This document shows, one piece after another, positions 1 to 8,090 of a stretch of DNA of 53,381 nucleotides; within the stretch, counting starts at the first letter, position 1; every line of letters starts with the position of its first letter. The position numbers were made by a program, and so were the translations under genes. Source of the stretch: Ancylobacter novellus (lineage in GTDB: Bacteria; Pseudomonadota; Alphaproteobacteria; Rhizobiales; Xanthobacteraceae); contig QFQD01000012.1 in assembly GCA_003241485.1 (NCBI GenBank), positions 1-53,381 of the forward strand, read 5' to 3'. The notes beneath the pieces were generated by a model, which ran no database searches, had not been told where the DNA came from, and was given only the letters and a program-made list of their open reading frames with translations.

Positions 1-249
1 GGCGGCGCCTTTGTCGGAATTTACACGCTTATGCTCGCCGTGGTTGGCAGCCGGTTCCACGGATCGGAGCTCATCGGCATCTATGCCGCCATGGGCCTGT
101 TGTGGGGGCTGGGAGCATTTCTCGGCCCCATCGCGGCGGGACTGGCAATGGAATGGTCGGCGAACGGTCTCGCTTTCTTCGCAGCCGCCGTGTGCGCCAC
201 CTTCGCCGCCTTCGTGGCCGTTATGGGCAAGAAGGGCCGGCCTGCGTGA
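1..249 (+). CDS. MFS transporter, C-terminal fragment
   Basis: The reading frame is open from the first base of the window and ends at a TGA at 247-249, so only the last 82 codons are present. The fragment contains two hydrophobic segments separated by a short Gly-rich turn (around GLLWGLGAFLGP), followed by a short basic tail (GKKGRPA). This fits the last two transmembrane helices of a 12-helix major facilitator permease. Substrate cannot be told from this piece. The in-frame ATG at 31 is internal, not a start. Confidence 0.7.
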   Translation, partial: GGAFVGIYTLMLAVVGSRFHGSELIGIYAAMGLLWGLGAFLGPIAAGLAMEWSANGLAFFAAAVCATFAAFVAVMGKKGRPA

Positions 250-435
250 CGTATCCGAGACCAATTTAAGGTGTCGACCACCGGGATCTTGCGGCCGTCC
301 GGTCGCGTCGGCAGCGCTCGATCTTCGCGCAGCTTCGCCTTGATCCGGCCTGCCAGGATGTTCGCGGCGCTGCACGGCGAACGGCGCACCATCCTCGAAT
401 GGACCGAGCGCCAAGCAATCGGAAAGACCGGCAGA
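250..435. other. intergenic, no gene recognised
   Basis: This stretch lies between the MFS stop and the tRNA terminator. Short open frames exist on both strands but none has a ribosome binding site or a recognisable domain. It lies downstream of the initiator tRNA gene, where integrated DNA might sit, but I see no integrase remnant or att-like repeat. Confidence 0.4.
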
Positions 436-467
436 AAAACAAAACCCGCAGCCGAGGCTGCGGGTTT
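436..467 (-). terminator. Rho-independent terminator of tRNA-fMet
   Basis: A perfect 12-bp inverted repeat (442-453 with 456-467) has a 2-nt loop. Read on the minus strand it is followed by a T-rich tail. It sits 11 bp downstream of the tRNA 3' end, so it ends the tRNA transcript. Confidence 0.8.
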
Positions 468-478
468 GTCGGTATCAG

Positions 479-555
<77 letters not shown>

Positions 556-712
556 TCAGAGCCGGTGCAAGGCGCCAAGGACGCCGCCGACGCCGGGTAT
601 CTAGCAATCCGGATGGTCAAATGAAAGGGGCATGCGTTACTTTTTGTCACCGGATCGTCGCGCGAGATCCTCATCCTGGGTCTAAGTGACTACAGGAAAA
701 GGAGAATTAATT

Positions 713-1645
713 ATGCCCGAGACTGTGCATGGCGGCTCTGCGGCTGCGGTCGCGAACGAACCGCCGCTGCGGGCGACCCTCGATCCTCTGGGCGAGGCGC
801 TTATGGAGGCGGCGGGTGAGGCGAAGGCGGCCCTTGCCCTGGCCGACCCGGTTACGGCCGTGCACGAGCTGCGCAAGGCTTTCAAGCGCCTGCGCGCGCT
901 GCTCCGGCTGGTCCGGCGGGAGACCAGCGGCCGCGAGGACGCGGTGACGGCCCGCGCTTTGCGTCGCCAGCTTGGCGAGGGCGCGCGCCGGCTCTCCGGG
1001 GCTCGCGATATCGCCGCCCGCCGGGAGGCGATGGACGATCTGGTGGCGAAGGGGCTGCTCACGCCGGCCCTGCGCAGGACGGCCGGGCGCGCTTTGCTTG
1101 GAAAGGGACAGGAGGCAGGGGATGCGGGCCTCGCCACGCATCGCGAGGAGCTGGCCGCTTTGATTGCGGCGAGCGAGGACGCGGCTTCTCGGCTGAACGG
1201 TTCAAACACCATTCCCAGGCTGCTGCGCGTGATGGCCGAGGAATACACGCTGGCCCGCAAACTCGGGCGCAAAGCCCACCCCGATGAGCCCGAGAGCCTG
1301 CACGATCTGCGCAAGGCCGTTGTCGCTCACCGCTATCAGATGGCGCTCGTCACGACGGCGTGGCCGGCGGTCGGGCGAGTGTGGGAAGTCGAGCTTCAGC
1401 GGTTGCGGGAGAAACTCGGCAAGTTTCAGGACCTCGCCGTATTGCTGGAGCCGCTCGCGCAGGAGGTGCCGGAGGGCCATGCCGCGCCGGGGTGGAGCGC
1501 GCCGCTCGCTGAAGCCGCCCGCGCCCGTCAGCTCAAGCTGGTCGCCTCCGCGCTGCGTCTGCATGCCCGGCTGTTCGCGGAGAAGCCGGGGGCTTTCCGG
1601 CGCCGGCTCGCGGCCTATTTTGATCCTGTATCGGTTCGGGAATAA
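713..1645 (+). CDS. CHAD domain protein
   Basis: A 310-residue, almost entirely helical protein rich in Ala, Arg and Leu. Two copies of the conserved-histidine signature are visible: HELRKAFKRLRALL near residue 55 and HDLRKAVVAHRYQ near 200, the two halves of a CHAD (conserved histidine alpha-helical) domain. CHAD proteins bind polyphosphate or accompany CYTH phosphatases; no CYTH domain is fused here. The start is ATG 713, preceded by AAAAGGAG at 697-704; a GTG at 686 in the same frame lacks such a site. It is transcribed away from the tRNA and followed 45 bp later by lysR, so the two could be cotranscribed. The polyphosphate role is family knowledge, not shown by the sequence. Confidence 0.85.
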   Translation: MPETVHGGSAAAVANEPPLRATLDPLGEALMEAAGEAKAALALADPVTAVHELRKAFKRLRALLRLVRRETSGREDAVTARALRRQLGEGARRLSGARDIAARREAMDDLVAKGLLTPALRRTAGRALLGKGQEAGDAGLATHREELAALIAASEDAASRLNGSNTIPRLLRVMAEEYTLARKLGRKAHPDEPESLHDLRKAVVAHRYQMALVTTAWPAVGRVWEVELQRLREKLGKFQDLAVLLEPLAQEVPEGHAAPGWSAPLAEAARARQLKLVASALRLHARLFAEKPGAFRRRLAAYFDPVSVRE

Positions 1646-1690
1646 AACGGCGCCTGTGGCGTTCTTGTCGACGCCGATTGGAGCCGCCTG

Positions 1691-2617
1691 ATGTTCGTCC
1701 GGCAGATGCACTATCTCGTTGCGCTTTCGCGCGAAAAGCACTTTGGCAGGGCCGCTGCCGCCTGCCATGTCTCGCAGCCGACGCTGTCAGCGGGCATCCG
1801 CAAGCTGGAGCAGGAACTCGGCCTGCCTGTTGTCGTGCGAGGCCATCGCTTTCTGGGCTTCACGGCGGAGGGTGAACGCGTTCTGGCCTGGGCCCGTCAG
1901 ATCGCCGCCGATTATGAAAGCCTGCGGCAGGAACGGGCCGACCCCTCCGGCGGCTTGAGCGGAACGCTGCGGGTGGGTGCGATCCCGGCGGCGACGGCTG
2001 CCGCTCCTGCGCTGCTCGCACCTTTCCGCGACCGTCACCCGGAGGTGAAGGTGCAGATGCTGACCTTGAGTTCGGCGGCGATCCAGCGCGGGCTGGACGA
2101 ACTCGAGCTGGATGCCGGCATCACCTATCTCGAGAATGAGCCGCTGAACCGGGTGCAGCGCGTGCCGCTGTATACGGAGCGCTATGTCTTCGTGACGCGG
2201 GCGGACGATCCCCTGGCGCGGCGCCGGTCGATCCGCTGGGCGGAGGCGGCGGGCCAGCCGCTTTGCCTGCTGACACCGGACATGCAGAACCGGCGGATCA
2301 TCGATCAGGTCATGGCCGAGGCCGGGCTCGTCTCGCAGCCGGCCATCGAGACCAATTCCTTCATGGGTGTGTGGAGCTTCGTTCGGCGCGGGCCGTGGAC
2401 CGGCATTGTGCCGGAAGCCAGTTTCCGGGGGCTGGGCGATGCGGCAGACCTCGTCGCGGTTCCGCTGGTGGACCCCGTGCATGTGCAGCCGATTGGCCTC
2501 GTTCTGTCCGATCGCGACCCGCTGAGCCCGGTTGCCGCCGCGCTGCTGAAGCTGGCGCGCAGCCTCGCGCGGGATGGGGCGGATCGCGAAAAGTCGATTG
2601 AGAATATTTTCAGGTAA
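1691..2617 (+). CDS. LysR-family transcriptional regulator
   Basis: A 308-residue LysR-type regulator. The N-terminal winged helix-turn-helix (about residues 1-62) has the usual layout: FGRAAAACHVSQPTLSAGIRKLE, then the linker helix and a periplasmic-binding-like effector domain (about 90-300). It lies 292 bp upstream of, and codirectional with, the NAD-dependent formate dehydrogenase gene, which makes it a plausible regulator of that gene. Most LysR genes are divergent from their target; here the arrangement is tandem. The start is ATG 1691. The effector cannot be deduced. Confidence 0.9.
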   Translation: MFVRQMHYLVALSREKHFGRAAAACHVSQPTLSAGIRKLEQELGLPVVVRGHRFLGFTAEGERVLAWARQIAADYESLRQERADPSGGLSGTLRVGAIPAATAAAPALLAPFRDRHPEVKVQMLTLSSAAIQRGLDELELDAGITYLENEPLNRVQRVPLYTERYVFVTRADDPLARRRSIRWAEAAGQPLCLLTPDMQNRRIIDQVMAEAGLVSQPAIETNSFMGVWSFVRRGPWTGIVPEASFRGLGDAADLVAVPLVDPVHVQPIGLVLSDRDPLSPVAAALLKLARSLARDGADREKSIENIFR

Positions 2618-2909
2618 TGCGGACTTCATTGGTGGCGTCTATCAATCGTTCTCCCCTTTCGATTTGAGTTCTACGTTATGAGCGTTAGGTTCAAAGGGGT
2701 CGGCAGCGAAGCGGCGGAAAGATCAGCCGCAGTTTAGCCGATGTGGAGGAGGCTCCGTCGCGCCGCGCTTTCGAGCATCTGCGACATCTCGTCGGTGAGA
2801 AAGCGCGTCGGAAGCGGACGGGTTCCGAAGTCAGGAGTTCGGAATACCAGCGATCTGCCGTTGCCGCGGCGGAAGCGTCCCCGCTTACCCGATGAGAGGA
2901 GATGCCATC
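2618..2909 (+). promoter_or_regulatory. leader/promoter region of NAD-formate dehydrogenase
   Basis: This 292-bp gap has no convincing gene. An imperfect inverted repeat TCAATCG (2642-2648) / CGATTTGA (2660-2667) is the right size for a LysR-type operator half-site pair, and a ribosome binding site GAGAGGAG lies at 2894-2901. A minus-strand frame ending at about 2738 looks protein-like but has no start codon. Confidence 0.35.
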
Positions 2910-4115
2910 ATGGCCAAGGTGCTTTGTGTTCTTTACGACGATCCGATCGACGGCTACCCCACGACCTATGCGCGCGACGACCTGCCGAAGATCGACCACT
3001 ATCCCGGCGGCCAGACCCTGCCGACGCCGAAGGCGATCGATTTCGTGCCCGGCACCATGCTCGGCTCCGTCTCCGGCGAGCTGGGCCTGCGCAAGTACCT
3101 GGAGTCCAACGGCCACACGCTGGTGGTGACCTCCGACAAGGATGGCCCGGATTCGGTGTTCGAGAAGGAACTGGTCGACGCCGACATCGTCATCTCCCAG
3201 CCCTTCTGGCCGGCTTATCTCACGCCCGAGCGCATCGCCAAGGCGAAGAACCTCAAGCTGGCGCTGACCGCCGGCATCGGGTCCGACCATGTCGATCTGC
3301 AGGCTGCCATCGACCGCAACATCACCGTCGCGGAAGTCACCTACTGCAACTCGATCAGTGTCGCCGAGCATGTGGTGATGATGATCCTCGGCCTGGTGCG
3401 TAATTATTTGCCGGCTCATGACTGGGCGCGCAAGGGCGGCTGGAACATCGCCGACTGCGTCAAGCACTCCTATGACCTCGAAGCGATGAGCGTCGGGACT
3501 GTCGCGGCCGGACGCATTGGCCTCGCGGTGCTGCGCCGGCTCGCGCCTTTCGATGTGAAGCTGCACTACACCGACCGGCACCGCCTGCCGGAGGCGGTGG
3601 AGAAGGAACTCAACCTCACCTGGCACGCCTCGCGCGAGGAGATGTATCCGCATTGCGACGTGGTGACGCTGAACTGCCCGCTGCACCCCGAAACCGAGCA
3701 CATGATCAATGACGAGACGCTGAAGCTGTTCAAGCGCGGCGCCTATATCGTCAACACCGCGCGCGGCAAGCTGTGCGACCGGGACGCGGTGGCCCGCGCG
3801 CTGGAGAACGGCCAGCTGGCGGGCTATGCCGGCGACGTGTGGTTCCCGCAGCCCGCGCCGGCCGACCATCCCTGGCGCACCATGGCGTGGAACGGCATGA
3901 CCCCGCACATGTCCGGTACCTCGCTGACCGCCCAGACCCGCTATGCCGCCGGCACGCGTGAAATCCTTGAATGCTTCTTCGAGGGCCGGCCGATCCGCGA
4001 CGAGTATCTGATCGTGCAGGGCGGCAATCTCGCCGGCGTCGGCGCGCATTCCTACTCCAAGGGCAATGCGACCGGCGGCTCGGAAGAAGCTGCCAAGTTC
4101 AAGAAGGCGAGCTGA
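2910..4115 (+). CDS. fdh: NAD-dependent formate dehydrogenase
   Basis: A 401-residue D-2-hydroxyacid dehydrogenase-family enzyme that oxidises formate to CO2 with NAD+ in the cytoplasm, without metals. It is collinear with the well-studied Pseudomonas sp. 101 enzyme: N-terminal MAKVLCVLYDDP, the nucleotide-binding AAGRIG turn, the NAD-selecting Asp in YTDRHRLPE, catalytic Arg285 (NTARGK) and His333 (TPHMSG), and the C-terminal YSKGNATGGSEEA arm. The start is ATG 2910, with AGAGGAG 8 nt upstream; an in-frame ATG at 2892 is less likely. It forms a single-gene unit ending at a strong terminator (4210-4245). It would provide NADH from C1 compounds, in parallel with the respiratory Sec enzyme at 28 kb. 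Very similar to enzymes from methylotrophs. Confidence 0.97.
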   Translation: MAKVLCVLYDDPIDGYPTTYARDDLPKIDHYPGGQTLPTPKAIDFVPGTMLGSVSGELGLRKYLESNGHTLVVTSDKDGPDSVFEKELVDADIVISQPFWPAYLTPERIAKAKNLKLALTAGIGSDHVDLQAAIDRNITVAEVTYCNSISVAEHVVMMILGLVRNYLPAHDWARKGGWNIADCVKHSYDLEAMSVGTVAAGRIGLAVLRRLAPFDVKLHYTDRHRLPEAVEKELNLTWHASREEMYPHCDVVTLNCPLHPETEHMINDETLKLFKRGAYIVNTARGKLCDRDAVARALENGQLAGYAGDVWFPQPAPADHPWRTMAWNGMTPHMSGTSLTAQTRYAAGTREILECFFEGRPIRDEYLIVQGGNLAGVGAHSYSKGNATGGSEEAAKFKKAS

Positions 4116-4209
4116 GCCTCCTATTCCCGGGTGCGCGTCCTTCGCGGCGCGTGCCGCTCCTTCCCAACGCCGTCGGTCGCCTTCCCGCCGATGATCGTCT
4201 GACAAACTG

Positions 4210-4245
4210 CGCGCCGGTCCCGCGAAGACCGGCGCGTTTTCTTTT
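4210..4245 (+). terminator. Rho-independent terminator after fdh
   Basis: A 10-bp perfect stem (4210-4219 with 4227-4236) with a 7-nt loop is followed by TTTTCTTTTT. It is placed 95 bp after the fdh stop and ends 25 bp before the stop of the convergent E1 gene. Confidence 0.85.
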
Positions 4246-4269
4246 TCGGGAATGGCTGTCCGTTATCAG

Positions 4270-6621
4270 CTACACCGCCCGCAAGTAGCGGATCGGCCTT
4301 CCCGGCGCGATCGACTGGGCGGCGCGGGCAATGCCCTGCGCGTCGATGCCGTAATGGCGATAGAGATCGGCAAGCGTGCCGGTCTGGCCGAAACGCTCGA
4401 CGCCGAGCGCACGGGTGCGGTGGCCGCACACCGCGCCGAGCCAGCCCAGCGTCGCCGGGTGGCCATCGACGACGGTGACCAGCGCGCAGCCCAGCGGCAC
4501 CTGCTCCAGAAGCTCTTCGACCGCGCTGCGGGCCTCGATCTGCCCCTCGTCGCGCGCCTTCTGCGCCGCCGTCCATCCCGCGTGCAGCCGGTCGGCCGAG
4601 GTCACCGCGAGCAGCCCGACATCGCGCCGGTCCTCGGCGATCAGGCCCACGGCCTCGATGGCCTCCGGCGCCAGCGCGCCGGAATAGGCGACGACGACCT
4701 GCGCGTTCGGTCCCGGACGGCGCATCCAGTAGCCGCCGCTCACAATGTCTCCGGCGAGAGCCGCGTCGAGGTTTCGCTTGGGCTGCTCGATGGTGCGGGT
4801 GGACAGGCGCAGATAGGTCGAGCCGCCATCCTCGCGCTGCATATGCTCGAAGGCGAAGCGCAGGATGATGGCAAGCTCATCCACGAAGGCCGGCTCGAAG
4901 CTGGCGAGGCCATCCTGCGCCATGCCGATCAGCGGCGTGGCGATGGACTGGTGCGCGCCGCCCTCTGGCGCCAGCGTCACGCCCGAGGGTGTGGCGGCGA
5001 GGATGAAGCGGGCATCCTGGTAGCAGGCATAGTTCAGCGCATCGAGCCCGCGCTCGATGAAGGGGTCGTACAGCGTGCCGACCGGCAGCAGCCGCTCGCC
5101 GAAGAGGGAGTGCGACAGGCCGAGCGCCGAGAGCATGATGAACAGGTTCATCTCGGCGATGCCGAGCTCCATATGCTGGCCCTTGGGCGAGAACTCCCAG
5201 TTGAAGGTGGAGGGAATGCGCTCCTTCTTGAAGGTGTCGGCCAGTTCCTCGCGGGCGAACAGGCCGCGGCGGTTGACGAAGGCGCCGAGATTGGTCGAGA
5301 CCGTCACATCCGGCGAGGTGGTGACCACGCGGCTGGCGAACGCGCTGTCCTGCTTGCCGATGTCGTTCAGCAGCAGGCCGAAGCCCTGCTGGGTCGACAT
5401 GGCGGGCTGGAGCTGCACCGACAGCGTGGCGGGCACCTCGATCGCTGGCGCCTGATAGCGCCGGGCGCCGCGCGCGTTGAACGGCGCGGCCTCGATGACC
5501 GCCTTCAGCTCGCCGGCCGGCGTGCTCAGGCCCTCGAAGGCGTCCCATTCATGCCCTTCGCGGATGGCGTGCCGGGCGCGCAGATCTTCCATCTGCGCCG
5601 GCGTCATCAGCCCCGCATGGTTGTCCTTGTGGCCGGCGAGCGGCAGGCCGAAGCCCTTGATGGTGTAGGCGATGAAGCACACCGGCCGGTCATGCGTGCG
5701 TGCTTCCTCGAAGGCGTTGAGCAGCGAGGGCAGGTCATGGCCGCCGAGATTGGTCATCAGCTGGCCCAGCTCTTCGTCCGAGCGCGCCTCGATCAGCGCC
5801 GTGACCGGCCCCTGGTCGCCGATGTCGTCGAGCAGGCGCTTGCGCCACGCCTTGCCGCCCTGGAAGGTCAGCGCCGAGTAGAGCTGGTTGGGGCAGGTGT
5901 CGATCCAGCGGCGCAGCGCCTCGCCGCCGGGCTCGGCAAAGGCAGCCTGCTGCAGCCGGCCATATTTGAGGATGACGACGTCCCAGCCGAAATTGTGGAA
6001 GATGGATTCGAAGCGCTCCCACAATCCCTCACGCACCACGGCATCGAGGCTCTGGCGGTTGTAGTCGACGATCCACCAGGTGTTGCGCAGGCCGTGTTTC
6101 CAGCCCTCCAGCAGCGCCTCGAAGATGTTGCCCTCGTCCATCTCGGCGTCGCCGACAAGCGCTACCATCTTGCCCTCGGGCAGGGCGGTACCGAGGTCTT
6201 TGGCGCGCAGATAATCCTGCACCAGCGAGGCGAACAGCGTCTGCGCCACGCCGAGGCCGACCGAGCCGGTGGAGAAATCGACGTCGTCCACGTCCTTGGT
6301 GCGGGAGGGGTAGGACTGCGCGCCCTTGTAGCCGCGGAAGTTCTCCAGCTTGGCGCGCGTCTGGTTGCCGAACAGGTACTGGATGGCGTGGAAGATCGGG
6401 CTCGCATGCGGCTTCACCGCCACCCGGTCTTCCGGCCGCAGCGCGCTGAAATAAAGCGCCGTCATCACGGTCGCGAGCGAGGCGGACGAGGCCTGATGGC
6501 CGCCGACCTTCAGCCCGTCCGTGCTGGGGCGCAGATGGTTGGCATTGTGGATGGTCCACATGGCCAGCCACAGCACCTTGCGCTCCAGCTCCTCAAGCAC
6601 GTCCACCCGTTCCGCCGCCAT
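4270..6621 (-). CDS. AceE-type 2-oxoacid dehydrogenase E1, MdeB-like
   Basis: A 783-residue thiamine-diphosphate enzyme of the homodimeric pyruvate dehydrogenase E1 / transketolase fold. The ThDP motif is seen as GDAEMDEG (residues 157-164) with the distal Asn of VDYNRQ at 188. The N-terminal ThDP domain is followed by the Pyr domain (about 410-590) and a C-terminal domain. It is about 100 residues shorter than typical AceE. No E2 or E3 gene is adjacent; instead an Lrp/AsnC regulator is divergent. This layout recalls Pseudomonas putida mdeB/mdeR (2-oxobutyrate from methionine breakdown), although no methionine gamma-lyase gene lies next to it here. The substrate is therefore uncertain: pyruvate, 2-oxobutyrate or another 2-oxoacid. 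The start is ATG 6621 with GGAGA upstream. Confidence 0.85.
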   Translation of the reverse strand: MAAERVDVLEELERKVLWLAMWTIHNANHLRPSTDGLKVGGHQASSASLATVMTALYFSALRPEDRVAVKPHASPIFHAIQYLFGNQTRAKLENFRGYKGAQSYPSRTKDVDDVDFSTGSVGLGVAQTLFASLVQDYLRAKDLGTALPEGKMVALVGDAEMDEGNIFEALLEGWKHGLRNTWWIVDYNRQSLDAVVREGLWERFESIFHNFGWDVVILKYGRLQQAAFAEPGGEALRRWIDTCPNQLYSALTFQGGKAWRKRLLDDIGDQGPVTALIEARSDEELGQLMTNLGGHDLPSLLNAFEEARTHDRPVCFIAYTIKGFGLPLAGHKDNHAGLMTPAQMEDLRARHAIREGHEWDAFEGLSTPAGELKAVIEAAPFNARGARRYQAPAIEVPATLSVQLQPAMSTQQGFGLLLNDIGKQDSAFASRVVTTSPDVTVSTNLGAFVNRRGLFAREELADTFKKERIPSTFNWEFSPKGQHMELGIAEMNLFIMLSALGLSHSLFGERLLPVGTLYDPFIERGLDALNYACYQDARFILAATPSGVTLAPEGGAHQSIATPLIGMAQDGLASFEPAFVDELAIILRFAFEHMQREDGGSTYLRLSTRTIEQPKRNLDAALAGDIVSGGYWMRRPGPNAQVVVAYSGALAPEAIEAVGLIAEDRRDVGLLAVTSADRLHAGWTAAQKARDEGQIEARSAVEELLEQVPLGCALVTVVDGHPATLGWLGAVCGHRTRALGVERFGQTGTLADLYRHYGIDAQGIARAAQSIAPGRPIRYLRAV

Positions 6622-6653
6622 GTTCTCATCTCCGGCTTGCAGAAAAGTAGATT

Positions 6654-6676
6654 ACATCAGTGGCGCGAGCTGATGT
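6654..6676. promoter_or_regulatory. candidate Lrp-type operator
   Basis: A perfect inverted repeat ACATCAG-N9-CTGATGT lies between the divergent E1 gene and lrp gene, 33 bp from the E1 start and 72 bp from the lrp start. Its position suits control of both promoters by the adjacent regulator. Confidence 0.5.
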
Positions 6677-6747
6677 GGGCATTGTAGGCTGAAGGAACGC
6701 TCCATATTGGTGAAATCAGCTAAATTGGCTGCCCGGATGAGTTGAAA

Positions 6748-7221
6748 ATGGCAGAGGTGAAGCTCGACGCGATCGACCGCAAAATCCTCGTGGCGTTGCA
6801 GGAAAACGCCCATGCGACGATGGAGGAGATCAGCGCCATGGTCGGCCTTTCGCCCTCGCCCTGCGCGCGGCGGGTGCGCCAGCTGGAGGCGGCAGGCGTC
6901 ATCCGGGGCTATGTCGCGGTGGTGGACCAGCAGAAGGTCGGCCTGCCGATCAGCGTGTTCGCCTCGATCCGGCTGGAGCGCCAGCGCGAGGACGAACTGG
7001 ACCGCTTCGCCAGGGCGATCTCGCATTGGCCGGAAATCGTCGAGTGCTATCTGATGACCGGCCAGCGCGATTATCTCCTGCGCATCGTGGTGAAGGACCT
7101 GCCGGCCTATGAGGCCTTCCTCAAGCGCACGCTGACGCGGCTGGAAGGCGTCGCCTCGATCGAATCCAGCTTCGCCCTGAGCCAGGTGAAACACGCGCAG
7201 GCGCTGCCGATCGACGCGTGA
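6748..7221 (+). CDS. Lrp/AsnC-family transcriptional regulator
   Basis: A 157-residue regulator: N-terminal winged helix (LDAIDRKILVALQENAHATMEEIS, then the recognition helix SPSPCARRVRQLE) and a C-terminal RAM/ACT-like ligand domain with the GQRDYLLRIVVKDL segment typical of the family. It is divergent from the E1 gene, so it very likely senses an amino acid and controls the oxidation of its keto acid, like MdeR, PutR or BkdR in other bacteria. The start is ATG 6748; TTG 6742 is also in frame. Confidence 0.9.
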   Translation: MAEVKLDAIDRKILVALQENAHATMEEISAMVGLSPSPCARRVRQLEAAGVIRGYVAVVDQQKVGLPISVFASIRLERQREDELDRFARAISHWPEIVECYLMTGQRDYLLRIVVKDLPAYEAFLKRTLTRLEGVASIESSFALSQVKHAQALPIDA

Positions 7222-7289
7222 GATCGGGTTGCCGGGCGTTCGGGGCGCTCCTATCCTGCGCGCCCTTCACACAGGCGAGCGAGGCCATC

Positions 7290-8090
7290 ATGGCGAAGCA
7301 CGGGCATATCCGCATCGGCGTCGGCGGCTGGACCTATGAGCCGTGGCGCGGGGCGTTCTATCCCGACGGCCTCGCCCAGAAGCGCGAGCTGGAATATGCC
7401 GGCTCCAAGCTCACCGCCATCGAGATCAACGGCACCTATTACGGCTCGCAAAAGCCGGAGAGCTTCGCCAAATGGTTCGCGGAGACGCCGGAGGATTTCG
7501 TCTTCACGCTCAAAGGCCCGCGCTTCACCACCAATCGCCGCGTGCTGAGCGAGGCGGGTGAATCGGTTGAGCGCTTCTTCCGCAGCGGCGTCACCGAGCT
7601 GAAGCACAAGCTCGGGCCGATCAACTGGCAGTTCATGGGGACGAAGAAGTTCGACCCCGCCGATTTCGAGGGATTCCTCAAGCTGCTGCCGAAAAGCGTC
7701 GATGGGCTGGCGATCCGCCACGCCGTGGAAGTGCGGCACGACAGCTTCAAGAGCGCGGAATTCGTCGCGCTGGCACGCGAATATGGCGTTGCCATCATCT
7801 TTGCCGGGGATTCGGAGTTCCCCGCCATCGCCGATGTGACGGCGCCCTTCGTCTATGCCCGCATCATGGGGACGCAGGAGGACGAGGAACTCGGCTATTC
7901 CGGCGCGGCGCTCGACAGCTGGTCACAGGCGGCGAAGGCGTGGGCGCAGGGGCAGACGCCCGCTCCGCTGAAAGACCAGCTTCTCACGCCGCCGGCGAAG
8001 GTGGAGCCGCGCGACGTGTTCCTGTTCGTCATCAGCGGCTTCAAGCTGCGCAACCCGGCAGCCGCCATGGCGCTTATCGCGCGGGTGTGA
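7290..8090 (+). CDS. DUF72 family protein (YecE-like)
   Basis: A 266-residue TIM-barrel-type protein of the DUF72 family. Family signatures visible: N-terminal RIGVGGWTYEPWRGAFYP, EINGTYYGSQKPESF, FTLKGPRFTT and the C-terminal AEVRHDSF-like VEVRHDSF segment. Biochemical role unknown; members are widespread single-copy proteins. The start is ATG 7290 with GCGAGG upstream; the longer frame from 7218 overlaps lrp and lacks a site. Its last 17 bases overlap the 3' end of the convergent histidine kinase gene. Confidence 0.85.
   Translation: MAKHGHIRIGVGGWTYEPWRGAFYPDGLAQKRELEYAGSKLTAIEINGTYYGSQKPESFAKWFAETPEDFVFTLKGPRFTTNRRVLSEAGESVERFFRSGVTELKHKLGPINWQFMGTKKFDPADFEGFLKLLPKSVDGLAIRHAVEVRHDSFKSAEFVALAREYGVAIIFAGDSEFPAIADVTAPFVYARIMGTQEDEELGYSGAALDSWSQAAKAWAQGQTPAPLKDQLLTPPAKVEPRDVFLFVISGFKLRNPAAAMALIARV

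Noticed and set aside
250..478. Integrative element attached at the tRNA-fMet 3' end
   Set aside because: No integrase, no direct repeat of the tRNA end and no change to phage-like genes on that side.
2735..2880. Minus-strand frame upstream of fdh ending ...RPLPTRFLTDEMSQMLE...LLHIG
   Set aside because: The residues look protein-like but there is no start codon before the frame runs into the fdh gene, and no family was recognised.
4252..6687. 811-codon plus-strand open frame opposite the E1 gene
   Set aside because: Shadow frame; the minus-strand E1 has intact ThDP motifs along its whole length.
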